Source: Trichoplusia ni (Eukaryota; Arthropoda; Insecta; Lepidoptera; Noctuidae). From it: DNA of 64,000 bases. The notes under the pieces were generated by a model. The model was not told the origin of the DNA, made no database searches, and was given only the letters and a program-made list of their open reading frames with translations. Where the stretch lies: NCBI RefSeq assembly GCF_003590095.1, contig NC_039491.1, positions 7,750,001 through 7,814,000 of the forward strand, in the 5' to 3' direction. Every line of letters starts with the position of its first letter. The first letter of the stretch is position 1. Shown here piece by piece: positions 1 through 13,319 of the stretch. A program made the position numbers and the translations under genes.

Positions 1-3000
1 TTCTTAGGGCACATCGCGATGATCACGTCGTATATCTTTTGAAGAGCTTGACGCGTTGATGTTAATGCTGCAAGGGCGTCCGTGTTTTCTTTGGATGCCT
101 AGATAAAAAGAAAGAATTTTGTAATAAGATACATTGCAAAATGATTTTTTTTACAGATTCGTATTTCTTCTTTGGAGTTTCTGAAGCAGGACACCGAGTG
201 GACACAGTGATAGCGAGACACCGCTATGCGCAATATAGCGTGCCATCTCGCCAACCCGCTCCCACAATGGCGTCAATCCTATTTTACGACTAGTCTTCAC
301 TTACTGACCCATTAATATGAAATAAAAACCCAATACTATGGAATTTCAGAAATTAAAAACTTAATTATCTTCTACCTCATCGTAATCCAGCCTCAGCTTA
401 TCATCTTCGGACAAGAGCTTTTCATTTTCCTTGGTGAGTCGTTCTAAAGACTGTCGCAAGGATGACACCCTGGTGTTTCTCTCTAAGTAGTAACCAACAA
501 ACTCGACGGAGAAAGCGGGAGGTACGTGCCAGCGGCGAGACACGTCTTTTAATGCTGCCATCTATTGGAGAAAAAACAAATAAACACTGGTTAAGTTTGG
601 TTGGGTTAGAAGCAGATAGCGGGATGACGATGCTTGATTCTAGGGAGAAAAAGGGCAAGAAAGATTTTGTCCTTCATGGTTTTATTTAATTTATTCTTGA
701 TATTAGATTTGTTCAAGGCAGTAAATTAGAAATCAGCAGCAGGCGAAAATTCTTACATCATTTGGTATTTAATAAAGACATTAAAGTAGATGTTTAGAAT
801 TGAGTGACTATTCAAGTTCAAGCCTATGTCTGCAGTACCTCTAAAACTAGTTTCATTATTACGAATTGTCTTCTTACCTGAGCATCTTGGAACTCCAGGG
901 CATGTGTATCGATGCCCATACACTCCGCTTTCCGTTGAAACTTTCTCATCGCAGACGCGCTGCTGTATAACATGCGAGCCATTTTCTGTGTCGGCACTAT
1001 TTTAAAGACAAATACAATATTTTATATCAGTAAGCAAGTTTGTCTGAAGTAAATTCGTAAGTATTTTTAAACAAGAATTATTCTTACCCCATGGAGGATT
1101 TCGGTTTTCTTTCTGTTGCAGATACTTTTTCCTGTACTTGACAAGTTTGCGCTGAATTCGTAATTTTTCATCTGTACTTAAATTGTTTTGTAGCTCAAGT
1201 CTCCTAGAACAAATACAAAGTTTAGTTAAGTTGTAAAAGAGTTTCCCAATAAATAATTTCCCAAATAAAATGGAAGTGTATACCTTTTATCTGTTCTAAG
1301 CTGCAGAGCAAGCCAATTCCTCTTGCGTTTTTTGACTAGTGTTTTATCGGAATGCAGCTTGCAGTGTGCGTAGAATGGATCAGCCTGTTCAGCTTCTTCA
1401 GAATGGGCTTCGGCTAACAAACCAGCTCGTTGACCACTGTTAGAATAGAAGATGTTTGTTGAATACTGGAGAATACTATAAATATTAGCTTAGCTCTGTT
1501 TAGCACTGTCTTTGTCTAAGTCGAATTCATAGTATACAGTGGCGCTACGATGGTGACATGGAAAAAGGTCTTGCAGAATGGTGATCTTGAATGGTGATCA
1601 TTATTGTCACCATTGTAGCGCTACGCTGTATGTTTCCAAGTAGTGAGTGTAGTGTTGTGACGGGGCCTGCGCTCACCAGGTGACATGGAAGAAGGTCTTG
1701 CAGAGGCCGGCGTCGCAGCCGACGCAGACGCCGGTGCGCGCCAGCGTGGCGTCCTCGCACAGCGCGCACGAGCGCAGCCCCCAGCGGGAGTACGCCATCT
1801 CGAACAGCGTCACGCCCGACAGCCGCTCCACCTGACACCAGACAGTAAAATGCGTAAAATGTACGTACCTATATGTTATACAAGCAACTCTTGCTTGGTA
1901 TAAATTAGTGCCATATAAATTCACTACAGAATCTACAGATTACACCTCATGCAAGTTAACATTGAGACGCGAGGCATTAGCAATTCAGGGCATTAGCGCT
2001 AACACAATAAACGATCCACTATCTCAAAACGCAATTTTGATCGTTTATGCTAAGATCACAATATTCTGTAGATTTAAAACATTCGACACATGATTGGTAA
2101 TAAAATAATAAACCCATAAAATAACAGCAAAAATAATTCAATTTATATAACTACTAATAATTTCGCTGATCATACCACACATAACAAAAAGGGAACACTA
2201 CACATAATTAAGATAGATTGTGAAGAAACATTTTACTAGACACACAAGATGTGAAAGTCAAATTTTCATCTGCTATCAACATTGAATGATATTGTAAGAT
2301 TATTACCTCCGAAAATGCAACGCCAGGCACATATAGAGCACATACTAAATGTACCCAAGCACCAACTTCTGTTTCCTTGAAAATGCCACCTAAAACAAAA
2401 GACTTTTATTAAACCACTGTACATCTTATCATTATTTTTAGAAATTCAATAATCATTTAACACAATACCTTTATTTGGACAAAGCTCACAGTTGGGGTCA
2501 GTAACCCCAGCTTTGCAAGCCTCACAGAACCATGGCTCCGTGGAAGCAGAACTCACTGTGCTGGACTCACTGGTTGTGTCTGAGACACCATAGCAACCTA
2601 AAAAGGTAAAAAAATTATTAGATAAGTGAATAAAAATCTTGTACATCATAAGTATTATTTTTGTAATAACATACCTTCATGCACTGTAACTCCGCACCCA
2701 TCACATTCAACTATCTCATTAAAATCATCACTTCTTGATCCAAGACATCCAGCACAAATTAAGATATTTGCCAATTCCACTGGAAACTGAAAGAAAAAAT
2801 GTATCAACTTTAAACACTTTTTATATCTTTACATTTTAAAATAGCATGCAATATACACACTACAAAATGGGCTAAATAGGACTGGCAGGCTAAATATAAA
2901 TGGATCTTGTAATAGTTAAAAAAAAAAGAAATACATTGGGATGACTCTCAGCTGTTTAAAATTAATTTAAAAAAGCAACACATGCCACAAGAGCATAGGA

Positions 3001-4219
3001 AGTATTGCTTTTGCAGAAAGAAAAAAGAACTAGTCTAAATATTCACCCGCTAGAAACCAAAAAAGCAGCTAAAATATTTTAAAATAAAACAATTTATTGC
3101 ATTTTTAACTGAGTTCTTTGATTGGTATTATAGAAGTTAATTAATTGAATTTGATTCTTAAAAACCATACCTTAAATTCCTTTTGGTTGGTTTTGTCCAA
3201 AACATTAATAGGTTTGTCTTCACCAATTTTGTTGGTTGTATTTTTAAATTCATCTTCAATGTCAGATCCTGATTCTTCTGATGTTTCAGTCCGAGCAGCT
3301 TCTATTAGAAACAAAATAAATATTTGTAAAAGAGGTATTATTACTGTGAATTTGTTTAAGATGCAGTAGCACAAGCTTTAATTTTTTTATAAATTATTGG
3401 AATGTTTAGATACAAGCTTATGGTATAAGATGTTATGGTAAAAGAGAACAAATCATTCTAATACATATCACAGTATTAGCATACAAGATGATAAGTTTTA
3501 TTACACCATTCACAAATTAATCTATTATAACAAAAGTTGATGCAGAGATATGAGCGAGTCTAGAACTGAATGAAAACATCCTAGTCCTTGCAGATAGGCT
3601 CAGGTAATAACATAAACAATTATCCCTATGCAATATTTATATATAGTTCATATAAGATTCTGAATCATAGGCCAACATAGCATAAACTGAATGCATGGTT
3701 GTGGTATGGCAGTTTGAACGCAGCATGTTCACATGATTTTGAAATAAGAATATTTACCTTATATTTAGTTTGCGATTATATGCAACGAATATATTTATCA
3801 CTACTACATAAAAAAGAAGATTGTGTACAATTTCTATGTACATACTGTTTCATTAGCCATACTTATTAGATAGGTTTATGGGGAATTAATTGTGGCACAA
3901 CACACATAGATTAACAGCTGTGTTTATAGAGTACTAACAACTAAAGATACGTACTTTTTTCTTCATCATCAGAGTTTATTGAATAATCATCACTCTCTTC
4001 AGGGTGGTCTTCTATTCGAAAATCCGAATCATCGGAACTCTCGCCTTCGCCAAGATCAAAATCCAGCAGTGATTGGGGTTCAACCGGCTTTACTTTACGT
4101 TTAGCCGGGCCCCGGGTGTCTGGAAAGATTTCTACTAAATTTGTTTGATAGCCTCACGATCTTTATTCTATTGACAAAGCATTTATTATGTTTTTATAAA
4201 AATACTTACGATTATTCAT
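1..4219 (-). CDS. PHF14: PHD finger protein 14 (PHF14), 12 exons, 3' end beyond window
   Basis: Nuclear chromatin reader; in vertebrates PHF14 binds the histone H3 tail through its PZP cassette. Coding exons in order: 4219-4210, 4119-3955, 3301-3171, 2786-2675, 2597-2469, 2389-2307, 1831-1677, 1436-1284, 1203-1088, 996-878, 561-376, 98-1. Every intron is GT-AG and all phases join, giving about 485 residues before the window edge. The start codon at 4219 is followed by KRKVKP and an acidic SSDDSDF stretch, which resembles the N terminus of vertebrate PHF14. PHD1 starts near residue 112 (ICAGCL, VECDGCGVTVHEGCYG, EPWFCEACK). The knuckle CELCPN and WVHLVCALYVPGVAF follow, then extended PHD2 (CALCEDATLARTGVC, FFHVTC, DPFYAHC). 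After residue 390 comes a charged, probably coiled-coil segment (FVGYYLERN). The C-terminal PHD fingers expected of the family lie outside the window. The name rests on remembered similarity, but it is strong over several exons. Confidence 0.93.
1536..1630. repeat. Intronic hairpin containing a partial copy of a PHF14 exon end
   Basis: The intron between PHF14 exons 1677-1831 and 1284-1436 holds an imperfect inverted repeat, with arms at about 1536-1559 and 1603-1630. Just inside the left arm, 1552-1577 repeats the 3' end of the neighbouring exon (1679-1704) with one mismatch in 26 bases. The copy lacks the splice donor of the original, so it should not act as an exon. Confidence 0.7.
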
Positions 4220-4738
4220 CTTAGATTTGTGTTATGGTTTCAAATTGATACACATCACAATAATTATTTTAATCACATCTACAACATCAAAAAGATTAAA
4301 ATAAATTCTAATCCACTACATATTCTACGTAATGGCCAACATCAAGACACAAAAACATTTTTTTTATTGAATAGAGTAACATCTAGACGCCCAGTGTTAC
4401 CATATTACAAAGTGTGTTGCCCTCCAAGCAAAAACGATTTTTCATAACGATTTTTTTAGAAAAAATCTCAGGAGCCGGTTTTTTTGGTATATTACACACA
4501 GTTGGCAATATTTGTCATATTTATCACGGGATGTCTGGTATACCTTTGAGAAATTTATATTATAGTTTGTTCTGTTTATGTTACATGCATTAAAAGAACA
4601 GAGAACGAAAGGGATCAAATATGGCCTATTGAAAAGCATTTCATTATATTAATTAATGAAAGTTTATTATTATATACCAAATAATAAACTTTGATCAACT
4701 GCGACATTCCTACATTCCGCTCAATTCTGCTATTTACA

Positions 4739-4941
4739 ATGGCCGATGAATGAATTAAAATTGGCTTAAAATGACACTTTTCGCATTCTCTTAAGCATTT
4801 TTACTACACAATAATTGGAAATTTAGTATGGGACGGTACACTCAGGGTCAATACAATGAATTTTCAATTATTGTGTTGGCATAATGTTTAAGAGAATAGG
4901 AATAATTTCAAAAATCTAATTACCATTCATTCATCGGCCTT
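4739..4941. mobile_element. Fold-back (MITE-like) element, about 200 bp
   Basis: The two halves are imperfect reverse complements. The outer arms share GGCCGATGAATGAAT (near 4741 and 4925-4939). An ATTCTCTTAA-type block and a CACAATAATTG block recur in inverted order further in. The element has no coding capacity. Its size and structure suit a miniature inverted-repeat element, though I could not define a target duplication or a superfamily. Confidence 0.65.
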
Positions 4942-5186
4942 TGAAAAAGCCGAATCGGGGCCCAGGTTTATCTTCGCTCGATTACTTTATGCATAATACG
5001 CGTTTTATAAAAAAAAGTGTGGTTACACTTTATTTTTACAAAACCGGAAGGCTGATTAGTTTTGTCATATCAACGTTAAATCAACATTGAATTTTGCTAA
5101 AGCTGTTTTTAGCTTCGGCTTAGGACGAAAATTAGTTTTAGTTGTTTTATTTAAAAAGTTGGAAACGTATTGAAAACAGCCTTATA

Positions 5187-5312
5187 TCTATACTAATATA
5201 TAAAGCTGAAGAGTTTGTTTGTTTATTTGTTTGAACGCGCTAATCATCATATAAACCATCACGCTGCGACTAATAGGAGCGAAGATACAATGGAAAATGT
5301 GGAAAAAACAGG
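5187..5312 (+). mobile_element. Helitron (Lep1-like) fragment, 5' end
   Basis: The copy begins with TCTATACTAATATATAAAGC preceded by an A, as expected for the 5' TC terminus of a Helitron inserted between A and T. It continues through an AAACAAACAAAC-type block (as the complement) and ends near TGGAAAATGTGG. It matches the reverse complement of the longer copy at 35283-35569, with an internal deletion. The 3' hairpin and CTAG end are missing. Confidence 0.6.
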
Positions 5313-8300
5313 GCAGTTATAAATCATAACAGCGAGCAAAAGCTATTATTCTATATTATTAAAGCTATTCAGTTATTAATATTAATTGAACTTAAATGTT
5401 TAATAACACTTTGTTGAATATAACTTCAATAATAAGCCAAACTTCTTCTTTCTACTTCATGGCCAAGTTGTGAAATTCGTGCTATTTCATATTAACCCAA
5501 AAGTCGAGATTTTGCAAACCAAAGTTCGGAAAGTGCACCTAGTATTAAATAAATAATTACAATATAATGTATCAATGAGGTTTTTGATGGCCAAGGTAGA
5601 GCAATATGCCTATAATTACCGTCAGCGCTATTTAATATAACGTAACTATACCGAATTACTAAATGAAGTACTAATTGGAAAATCGATTTATACGATATAT
5701 CTAAATTCGATTATAGCTTTGAACTACTTAATATCTACTCTCAAGCTTGCACCACATGCCATGATATAATTATATATGAATCCGATTACCTATAATACTT
5801 AGTCGCCTACTGACCTACGCTTGCTTTGAAATATAATAGGTACCTATATATATCATGATTCGTAGTTCTTTTGGCACATAAGCACAGTTCCTTTCGGGCC
5901 CGCCTCTTTCATACAACAGCAACGCAATTTTGGAATTGTTACAATCCCCGTTTTTTTTCATGAGAAGCTCTTGTACCTAATGGAATTATAGGAGAACTGC
6001 AAATGTCTTTCAATAATTGACGTTTCTTTTCATATTGTATCACTAATAATGCGTTTTAATATAAATAAAATAACTGAGTGCCTCTTTTCATATTCCTCCG
6101 GTTTTACACTTTATATCTACCTACGACATAAAACAACGTATTGTGAAACACCTACCCTTAGTTGTATTAAACTAAATTAATTTAATTCAATGGGACCTAT
6201 TATGTTTCCAACTGTCGATATCCGTACAATAGAGTAACAGTTATCATGGATATCACTGACAATTACAGACAGGCCTAATGAAATACCTGTTTTCTATTCA
6301 TTCATGTTTATTGTATACGAGTTATGTAATTACATTTAATGGATCGTTAGAACATTCTTAGTGAACACTGATTGAGCCGTTATAAGGTGCAAAAGTGGAG
6401 AGTCTTACTCTTATCACTAAGTGCTATCTTCTACAGACAGCTTTTTGATGGTCTTCATACTGACGGAGAAACTTTCGTGAGATTTTCACATTTAAATAGA
6501 TTATAATCAGTTATACTCCATAAATGAAGTTTTTTCACAGTAAATATTTATAATACCTAGATACTATCTGCTACCGCGGTTTAGTTTACCGATATGTAAA
6601 CTTAATGTGAGAACCTTATATTATAAATATAAGTATGGTGTTACAGTAGTTATAAGTTTTATCACCCAGTAAATTTCTAAAATGCCCTAATTTCAATGAA
6701 AATCGTCTTTTCCCTGAACTGGGCTCGGCTCCAATAAATATACCTATATACCTAATCACACATAATATGTAGTATTTCACCAGAAATTAGAACATTATAG
6801 GTAGGCACTTGTTAATATGACCTTATTCTTTTGAAATCCTTTTGAGACAAATTACCTAATCTTTAACAAACATTTTCAGAAATTAATATTTCTAAAAAAA
6901 GATTACTGTGTAACTTGACTACAGTGCAAAGAATGTCCGGACAAAACAATCGCTTGGAATGCTTAACTAAAATACTTGTTTAACAACAACGGTGTGGAAA
7001 TAAAGGGTCTGTGTCAATAGGGACTTTCCAAGCTTACTTATCAGGACTAGACAAAGGCTTGTCCCGAACTAGTTCAAAGCTTCACCCAACTTATTCGTCG
7101 GCATTAAACGCGCATTTCGACTGTGAAAATGTACGATTAAGTCGCTATTCTTTGGCACAGAAATCGCAGTTTTGTATCTTTATTACTTTTAAAAGTGTGT
7201 TTATTGTAGTTGCTTACGTTTGTTACCAAAGTTTATATTGTGACTGTATTATTATGTAGGTACTATTATCAGATGGATGTCTATGTCCTGTGGTTTATGG
7301 CATAAGTAATATAACCAACGTAATGATCCTTCGTATCTATAGATTTGGGTGGCCATTACACTCGATAGTCGTTTATTACCCTGTCCTTGTCACTGCTACA
7401 AGTCTACGAAATTGATTTGTAGCGCGTCTACGTAGAAGCGTAGGCTCAGACTAAACTCATCAGCATCAGCATAATAACCGATCCCTAACCCCTTAACACG
7501 ATTATAATTTGACTTCATTTTGTCAAAACTATCTACATTCAATAGTAAGCCGAAAGTCAAGGCTTTTTTAAGCGAAGTGAATTTTAAATTCCCACCTTTT
7601 GTTTGTACACGTATGTGGTTTCGCGTAGAATAAAAAGAAATAACAAGAAGTAGGAAATGCAGGTAGGTAACTATCTACTTATGTTTCTTATCCGACTTAT
7701 ATACCGTACCTATAATGTAAGCATGTGTCTTACAATGACAAAATTAAGTCATCACTTAAGTAAAGGCCTGCTAGTTAAGTCTACTTTAAAGTAGGTACAT
7801 TTAAGTTTCCCTTTAAGCTTCACACACTGTTAACTTACAAATACCTGAGTTGTCGTTTTTGTTTGAGTATCCTTAAGCACCATTTTAAGAAAGGAAACTT
7901 AAAACAGGAAAAACATTTTGTTTCTTAAAAAGTCAGTTTTACACGAAACATTTGCTTTATTCGCTGTTAATGTTCAGTTCTTTGGTCTGTAAATATATTT
8001 TTCGAGAGCCAAGTTAAATTGCTTGTAAGTTTTTTATTGGATAAAGTTTTAATAAGATGAAACAATACTTCATCCGAACCGATAGATACTTACTTGGATA
8101 TCCGCTTACATTTTTGGAGGACGTGACATTCGAAAAGTTAGAAATTGTTGTTAAGAAGTCGCTGAACGGCTTTTTTAGTTTCGGTTCAACAACATACTCT
8201 CTCGAAAGAAACACTAAAAAAACATTAAACTTGGCTAAGCAGTATTGTAGAACATTAAGTTAATAACGGTATGTTACCTCAGTTCACTTCATCGTGAATA

Positions 8301-9517
8301 TTAATTTCCAAAAGCTCGAGTACCGTACCGTGTATTAATATGTTCCGATACTGTAAATACGAACGTATTTGCTTTAAGTAAATTAATTAAAAGCATACTT
8401 GATTTCGCTTATGATTACAATCAGGCTTCATGGGCTTTCGTCGATTATTACAAGGTTCTTTTAGAATCTAAGAACTTAGTATAATATAATTAACTTTAAT
8501 TAAGAAATGATTTTTAAAGAGTGTCAATTATGAGATAGAGATAGCAAATTATAGAGAGCGTTTTCAACAGTATTGACTTCATGAGTGTTAAAACACAAGA
8601 AGTACCACAATTAGGTATTAGCTATCAAAAACTAATCCGTGAGCAAAAAGGTCCAGTTAACTAAAGAGATCTCATTGCAGGATGCCGAGTGATATGCCTC
8701 ATAAAACATACTACATTGTGACCTATGGTTTCCGGGCTGTGGCCTTTGACAAAGGACGCCGTACACATTTCATTCACGCAGAAAGCCGCAAGAGAACTGT
8801 ACTAGTCATCATAGTAGCCATGCTGGGAATGAAACACAAAACGAAGGCGGTCAGATAATGGGTCGGTCGGAAATGGGGAGACTTCGTGGAAACAATTGAA
8901 TGGGAAGCAGAGCGTATGACAGTTAGAAGAGCGATGATTCGAAGATAGAAAATGTATTTTTAATAAATATTTTCTCTTAGAAATATTTGCACTCTCTAGT
9001 AGAAATGCGCTTCTATAGCAAATGCTGTTCAAAGCCTCATTAATTTCTCGTTTGACATTAAATGTAATCACTTAATCTATTAATAGGACATAATAACATC
9101 GAACATTACGTACCTGTTTTTTGGCAACGTTGGAGTCAACATTTCCTATTAAGCATGGCTATTTTTTCAGTCCAAACATTGTGTAAAAATGTATAATACA
9201 TAATATTTCCTGGACTGGCTGCTACTTAAAAAAAAATAAACGTACCTACTTAATTGTTTTCTGCACAGTATTGCAATAACAAATTACATTTAAACATGCC
9301 CATCGTTAAAACTTTCGATGAAACAGCAAACGAGTGATCAATCGTTCACAGGATGTATTCAAAAAATTTATGGTTGACACGTATGATACAGATACCGCCG
9401 CGCAGTCCGGACGGCCACACGGAATAAAATACGTCATAGCCAGACATTCTGCTGATACGACGTGATCCGGTCATGTGTGATCATTACCCACACTACAGTG
9501 AACCAATTTTATAGCTT

Positions 9518-9562
9518 ACTTACCGGAAAATATAAGTAATATTGTCTTATATCCGGGTAAGT
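9518..9562. repeat. Imperfect hairpin
   Basis: Arms 9518-9536 and 9546-9562 pair as ACTTACC-GGA and TATAAG blocks with small bulges around a short AT-rich loop. No function can be assigned. Confidence 0.5.
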
Positions 9563-11524
9563 ACTGGGAGGTTTGTTCCGGATGTCACTGTTAAGATTGC
9601 AGGGAGGCGAGGTATATAATATTATCTATTGTTTTACTAGGACTTAGGACAAAGGCTAACACAAGAACTTTTAAGTGTATCGGATTTTTTTCGTACCAAT
9701 TAATTAATATCGGGCCTTCTATATCTAAAAGAATTAAGCAAACTCCAGTAATTTGATCCAGATAGGTACACAAACTATTTTATGTAAAATTATTAGTTGT
9801 TTAAGAACGTTTTACTCAGACTATCAAAATCGATCGATTAAGTTAAACTTTTAGTCTCAATTAATAGAATTATTCCTCAAATCGACTCTGGCTTTTCATA
9901 TCAAAATAAATTGCTGGTGAATTGTTAAATGTTTGAGTACAATTATAAGTTTTGCTATTATAGCAGGCAGCCGGGTGGAGGCAATCACCTTGACGGCAAG
10001 AACAATTTCCTTTTGTCAAGCTTCGCAGTCAACAGGGATGTGATTTCACGCTCCGTTTGCAACATATCAGTACAAATGTGGTTTATCATAACTAGTCATT
10101 TTATACAACGTCTCATCATTGTATTTACTCGAGCTATTCTTTTATTTTTATCGGTAGAATTTCGTGATCTTACACAATTCAAGTGTTCAATGAATTATTC
10201 TGGGTCCACCTTTTATTTATGTGACAAATACCTACGTACATTTATTTATTTTTTGGTTACTTTGATCGTGTTTTGGTACATTAGAATACAATACTTCCTT
10301 ACTGTTTTCTTCTATTTCTTTAGCTCTTACTTTTGTTTTATATACTTAGAAAGAAGTTTCTCTAAATACACTTTACGTGTCTGTGTTGCTGAAATTGCCT
10401 TGCAATAGCAGGCCCTCGGGTTAGTTTGCGAACGTGCAAAGTAACTGGTTTCACACAGCAAGTGTGTGTTCCGATACACTTTACTGAGTATTATGGGAGT
10501 TCTGAATTAGGATTATCTCTTGAATTTCTAGCTCTTTCGATCTACTCTAGTTTTACTGGGTATCATGGATTATTGAATTAGTCAACCATGTTTTATTTAT
10601 ACAATATTTATCGAAAACGCTGTGTCGATCGATCGATAAAAACGAATAAATAGAAACATACTAACATACCCGGTTAACCTAACATTTTTCTTCTAGATAA
10701 CCGTCTCTACATTTAATATAAATGTTAAAGAAAATATAAAAGATTTTCGTCTCAAATAAATTGCAACATGAATTCTGGTGGGAACACGCTTTAGGTTGAG
10801 TAAGTAAAATAGATTCAAAAATTGTTGTAGAGAAATACCTACACGAGGAAGGTATAGCTCGTCTGTTACTTAAAGATAAATAGCTGCTATACAATTCGCT
10901 GTGTTACCGTACTTCTAAGAAAATCGGAAAGTAAACTCCATTCCAAAATGAAAAAGACTTTTATTAATGTTGCGGATACTAACAAGATCGTGTCTTCGTA
11001 TAACAATGGGGTTGCGTGTATTTGTGGAGGCTCTTATAAACAGATTGTTTGTTATTTTTTAAGAATGATTAATTTTATAATTTTCTGTACCTTTTTTAGG
11101 GTTTCGTTACCACGTACTGAAATCAATACTACTACTAAACTTCTATAGAGTTCCTGGCTTCATACTGCAAAAAAAAAACTAGGTGGCCTACACAATAAAA
11201 CATTATCTTATGAGTATACAATATTTTGGTGGTACATCATTGTTTTAGCTGAATTAAGTATATTTGCATACAAATTCTTGTAATTATTGGTTTCAGGTAG
11301 CTGTTTCACTGTTACAATAACGCAGGTGCGAACATTTTGTGTCCTATTATTTACTCATGCAATTAGTCCTACTTTTATTCAATGTTTACTTCAATTATAT
11401 TAATTTAATATTTAATTAATAATACATTACTTAAATGGTCGTTAAATTGGGTGGGTAAGTACTATACGTACATATCCTTGGAATAACCCGATAAAAGTAA
11501 TGATGACGTTCGAATTACGACCAG

Positions 11525-11551
11525 AATATTTGTGTTGTCTACACAAATATT
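11525..11551. repeat. Short perfect inverted repeat
   Basis: AATATTTGTGT at 11525-11535 is repeated as its exact complement at 11541-11551, across a 5-base loop. Confidence 0.5.
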
Positions 11552-13133
11552 TTCTCACCTATTTTGTCGTGTTTTATTTACTGATTTTCGCACCTTTCAA
11601 AGCTCTTGTAATACGGCCAGAAAGTAGTATGTGAAGATTTATTTAATCTTCAAATCCAATCCTTAAAACATCGAATGATTTTTCAAATTTATGTTCAAAA
11701 ATAACTGCTACAAATATTGGGATATTTTTGCAATCGTGGCGATCAAATATGTCACCTTCAAATAGCACTTTTAGTAAGACCTTTTGCTAAGCACTGAGAT
11801 ATTACAAAGATGGTTTTTTTTAAATTATTACCTAAATCATGAAACATATAACAATTTACTATCAAACCCTCTAGCATCCAGTGTACACGCCGAACATAAA
11901 ACCTGACCTTACACGATATAAAAGCTATAAATTGTTTAAAACTCCTGCATCGGTCGTCCGCTCCTTATATCTCAGCTTTGCGCTTCTCGACATTTGAGAG
12001 CTCTCGCCTCGAGAGCAATCCAAACAGTCGACAAATACTAAGCGACGGGGTTCCCTCGACTTGAGACACGATTGATTTGAGCGAGATGTGTAGGTACGCC
12101 ACTTCCTAATCATTAGTTTGTAGAAGAGGTAAGCTGTATCTATGTAGGTCTAGTTATTGTATTCGTAGTACCTAAGTGACTGTATCTTAAGGACCCCTAA
12201 GTTGATCAAATCGACACAAATACAAATTAGTTCTTCTCATCATTTGGAGTTTGGTTAAGCTGACCCCGCCTACGTTTTTGATTGTCTTTGATTCTGTTAA
12301 CGCCCTTGCACGCGTCAAGAAAGGGATCTGGTCTTATTTAAGGATTTGTGTCAATTCTACAATCGAACTGTTCACCTAGTTTGTGTGTAGAAATATTATA
12401 AACTCTTCGACTCGGCTTTAAGTTTTCCCTTGATGGAAAATTATATTATTAAAATCGTAGTTAAGATGACGAATGATTATGAGGTCCTGGATAATACCAA
12501 GAATTTGTAAGTAATATTTACCGAATATCGATGCTAACTGGAAAATGGGTTTCTGAATGAAAAACTTATGCCACTTTACTTTTGTCACATTTCATGAAAC
12601 CGGGCATTTACCCTACAATGGAAAATGACTAACTGGCTAATATTATTAAAATAAGTGCCAAATAGTAAAGCACATTTAGCGGGAAATTTTATAAATTTGA
12701 ATTTGTGCCAAACTAAACAATAGCTCATGTTTAATTATGGATGCATACATACGTTATGACCGCATCGCCAGAGCACGAGATTTATTTACTAAGTTAGGTA
12801 AATACGGAAATTTTAACTTGAATGCGAACTCTAAAGTTTACCTATGTTTTTTTTTTTATAATAAAACAACTGTGCGATGTTCCTATAGATATGGAACATT
12901 GATTGATATTTTTTTTACTATCAAAGTTATTCTGATACCCATACAAAAAACATATTACCGTGTTTATAATTTCCCTGATTCGATTTAAACTTGCTCATTT
13001 ACAAATCTTTCAACAAGTTTCATTTTCATGTACATGACATTTAATTAGATTTAAGAAAAAACTGTAATCACAAAGAGATACACAGATTGTTTAGTTTCTG
13101 ACCAATAAGTATACCGTACTCTCTTAAAGTAAT

Positions 13134-13319
13134 ATGAGTGTGTTAAAGCAGAATAGCAATACACGGTCTAGAGCGGCATCTCTCTTGTACACCTGCATTT
13201 ATATTACTGTGGTAGCAGCAGGTGGCTCTCTGGTAATGTTTGTCATCCGTCTTGAAAATGAGGAAGCAAAGACGCAAATAAGAAGAAAACAGCTCTTACA
13301 ACTCGGACTGAATAATTAA
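13134..13319 (+). CDS. Candidate 61-aa single-pass membrane microprotein
   Basis: This is an open frame of 61 codons in a region otherwise poor in coding signal. The first 14 residues are polar and basic (NSNTRSR). Residues 15-38 or so form one hydrophobic segment (LLYTCIYITVVAAGG). A strongly charged tail follows (RLENEEAKTQIRRKQ), ending LLQLGLNN. The layout resembles small mitochondrial inner-membrane assembly proteins, but I do not recognise a family and assign no function. There is no visible intron and no recognised neighbouring gene. It may be a genuine small gene, a retrocopy or chance. Confidence 0.3.
   Translation: MSVLKQNSNTRSRAASLLYTCIYITVVAAGGSLVMFVIRLENEEAKTQIRRKQLLQLGLNN

Noticed and set aside
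1545..1838. 97-codon frame over a PHF14 exon, rich in arginine
   Set aside because: Out of frame with the PHD2 coding sequence. It reads through the GC-rich exon and its intron.
8014..8263. Opposed 66- and 68-codon frames on both strands
   Set aside because: No homology recognised and no compositional signal. Likely chance.
9929..10408. 159-codon plus-strand open frame
   Set aside because: Longest frame outside the recognised elements and genes, but the residues are dominated by F, Y, I and L typical of chance reading through AT-rich DNA. No motif or domain is visible, and no splice or context support was found.
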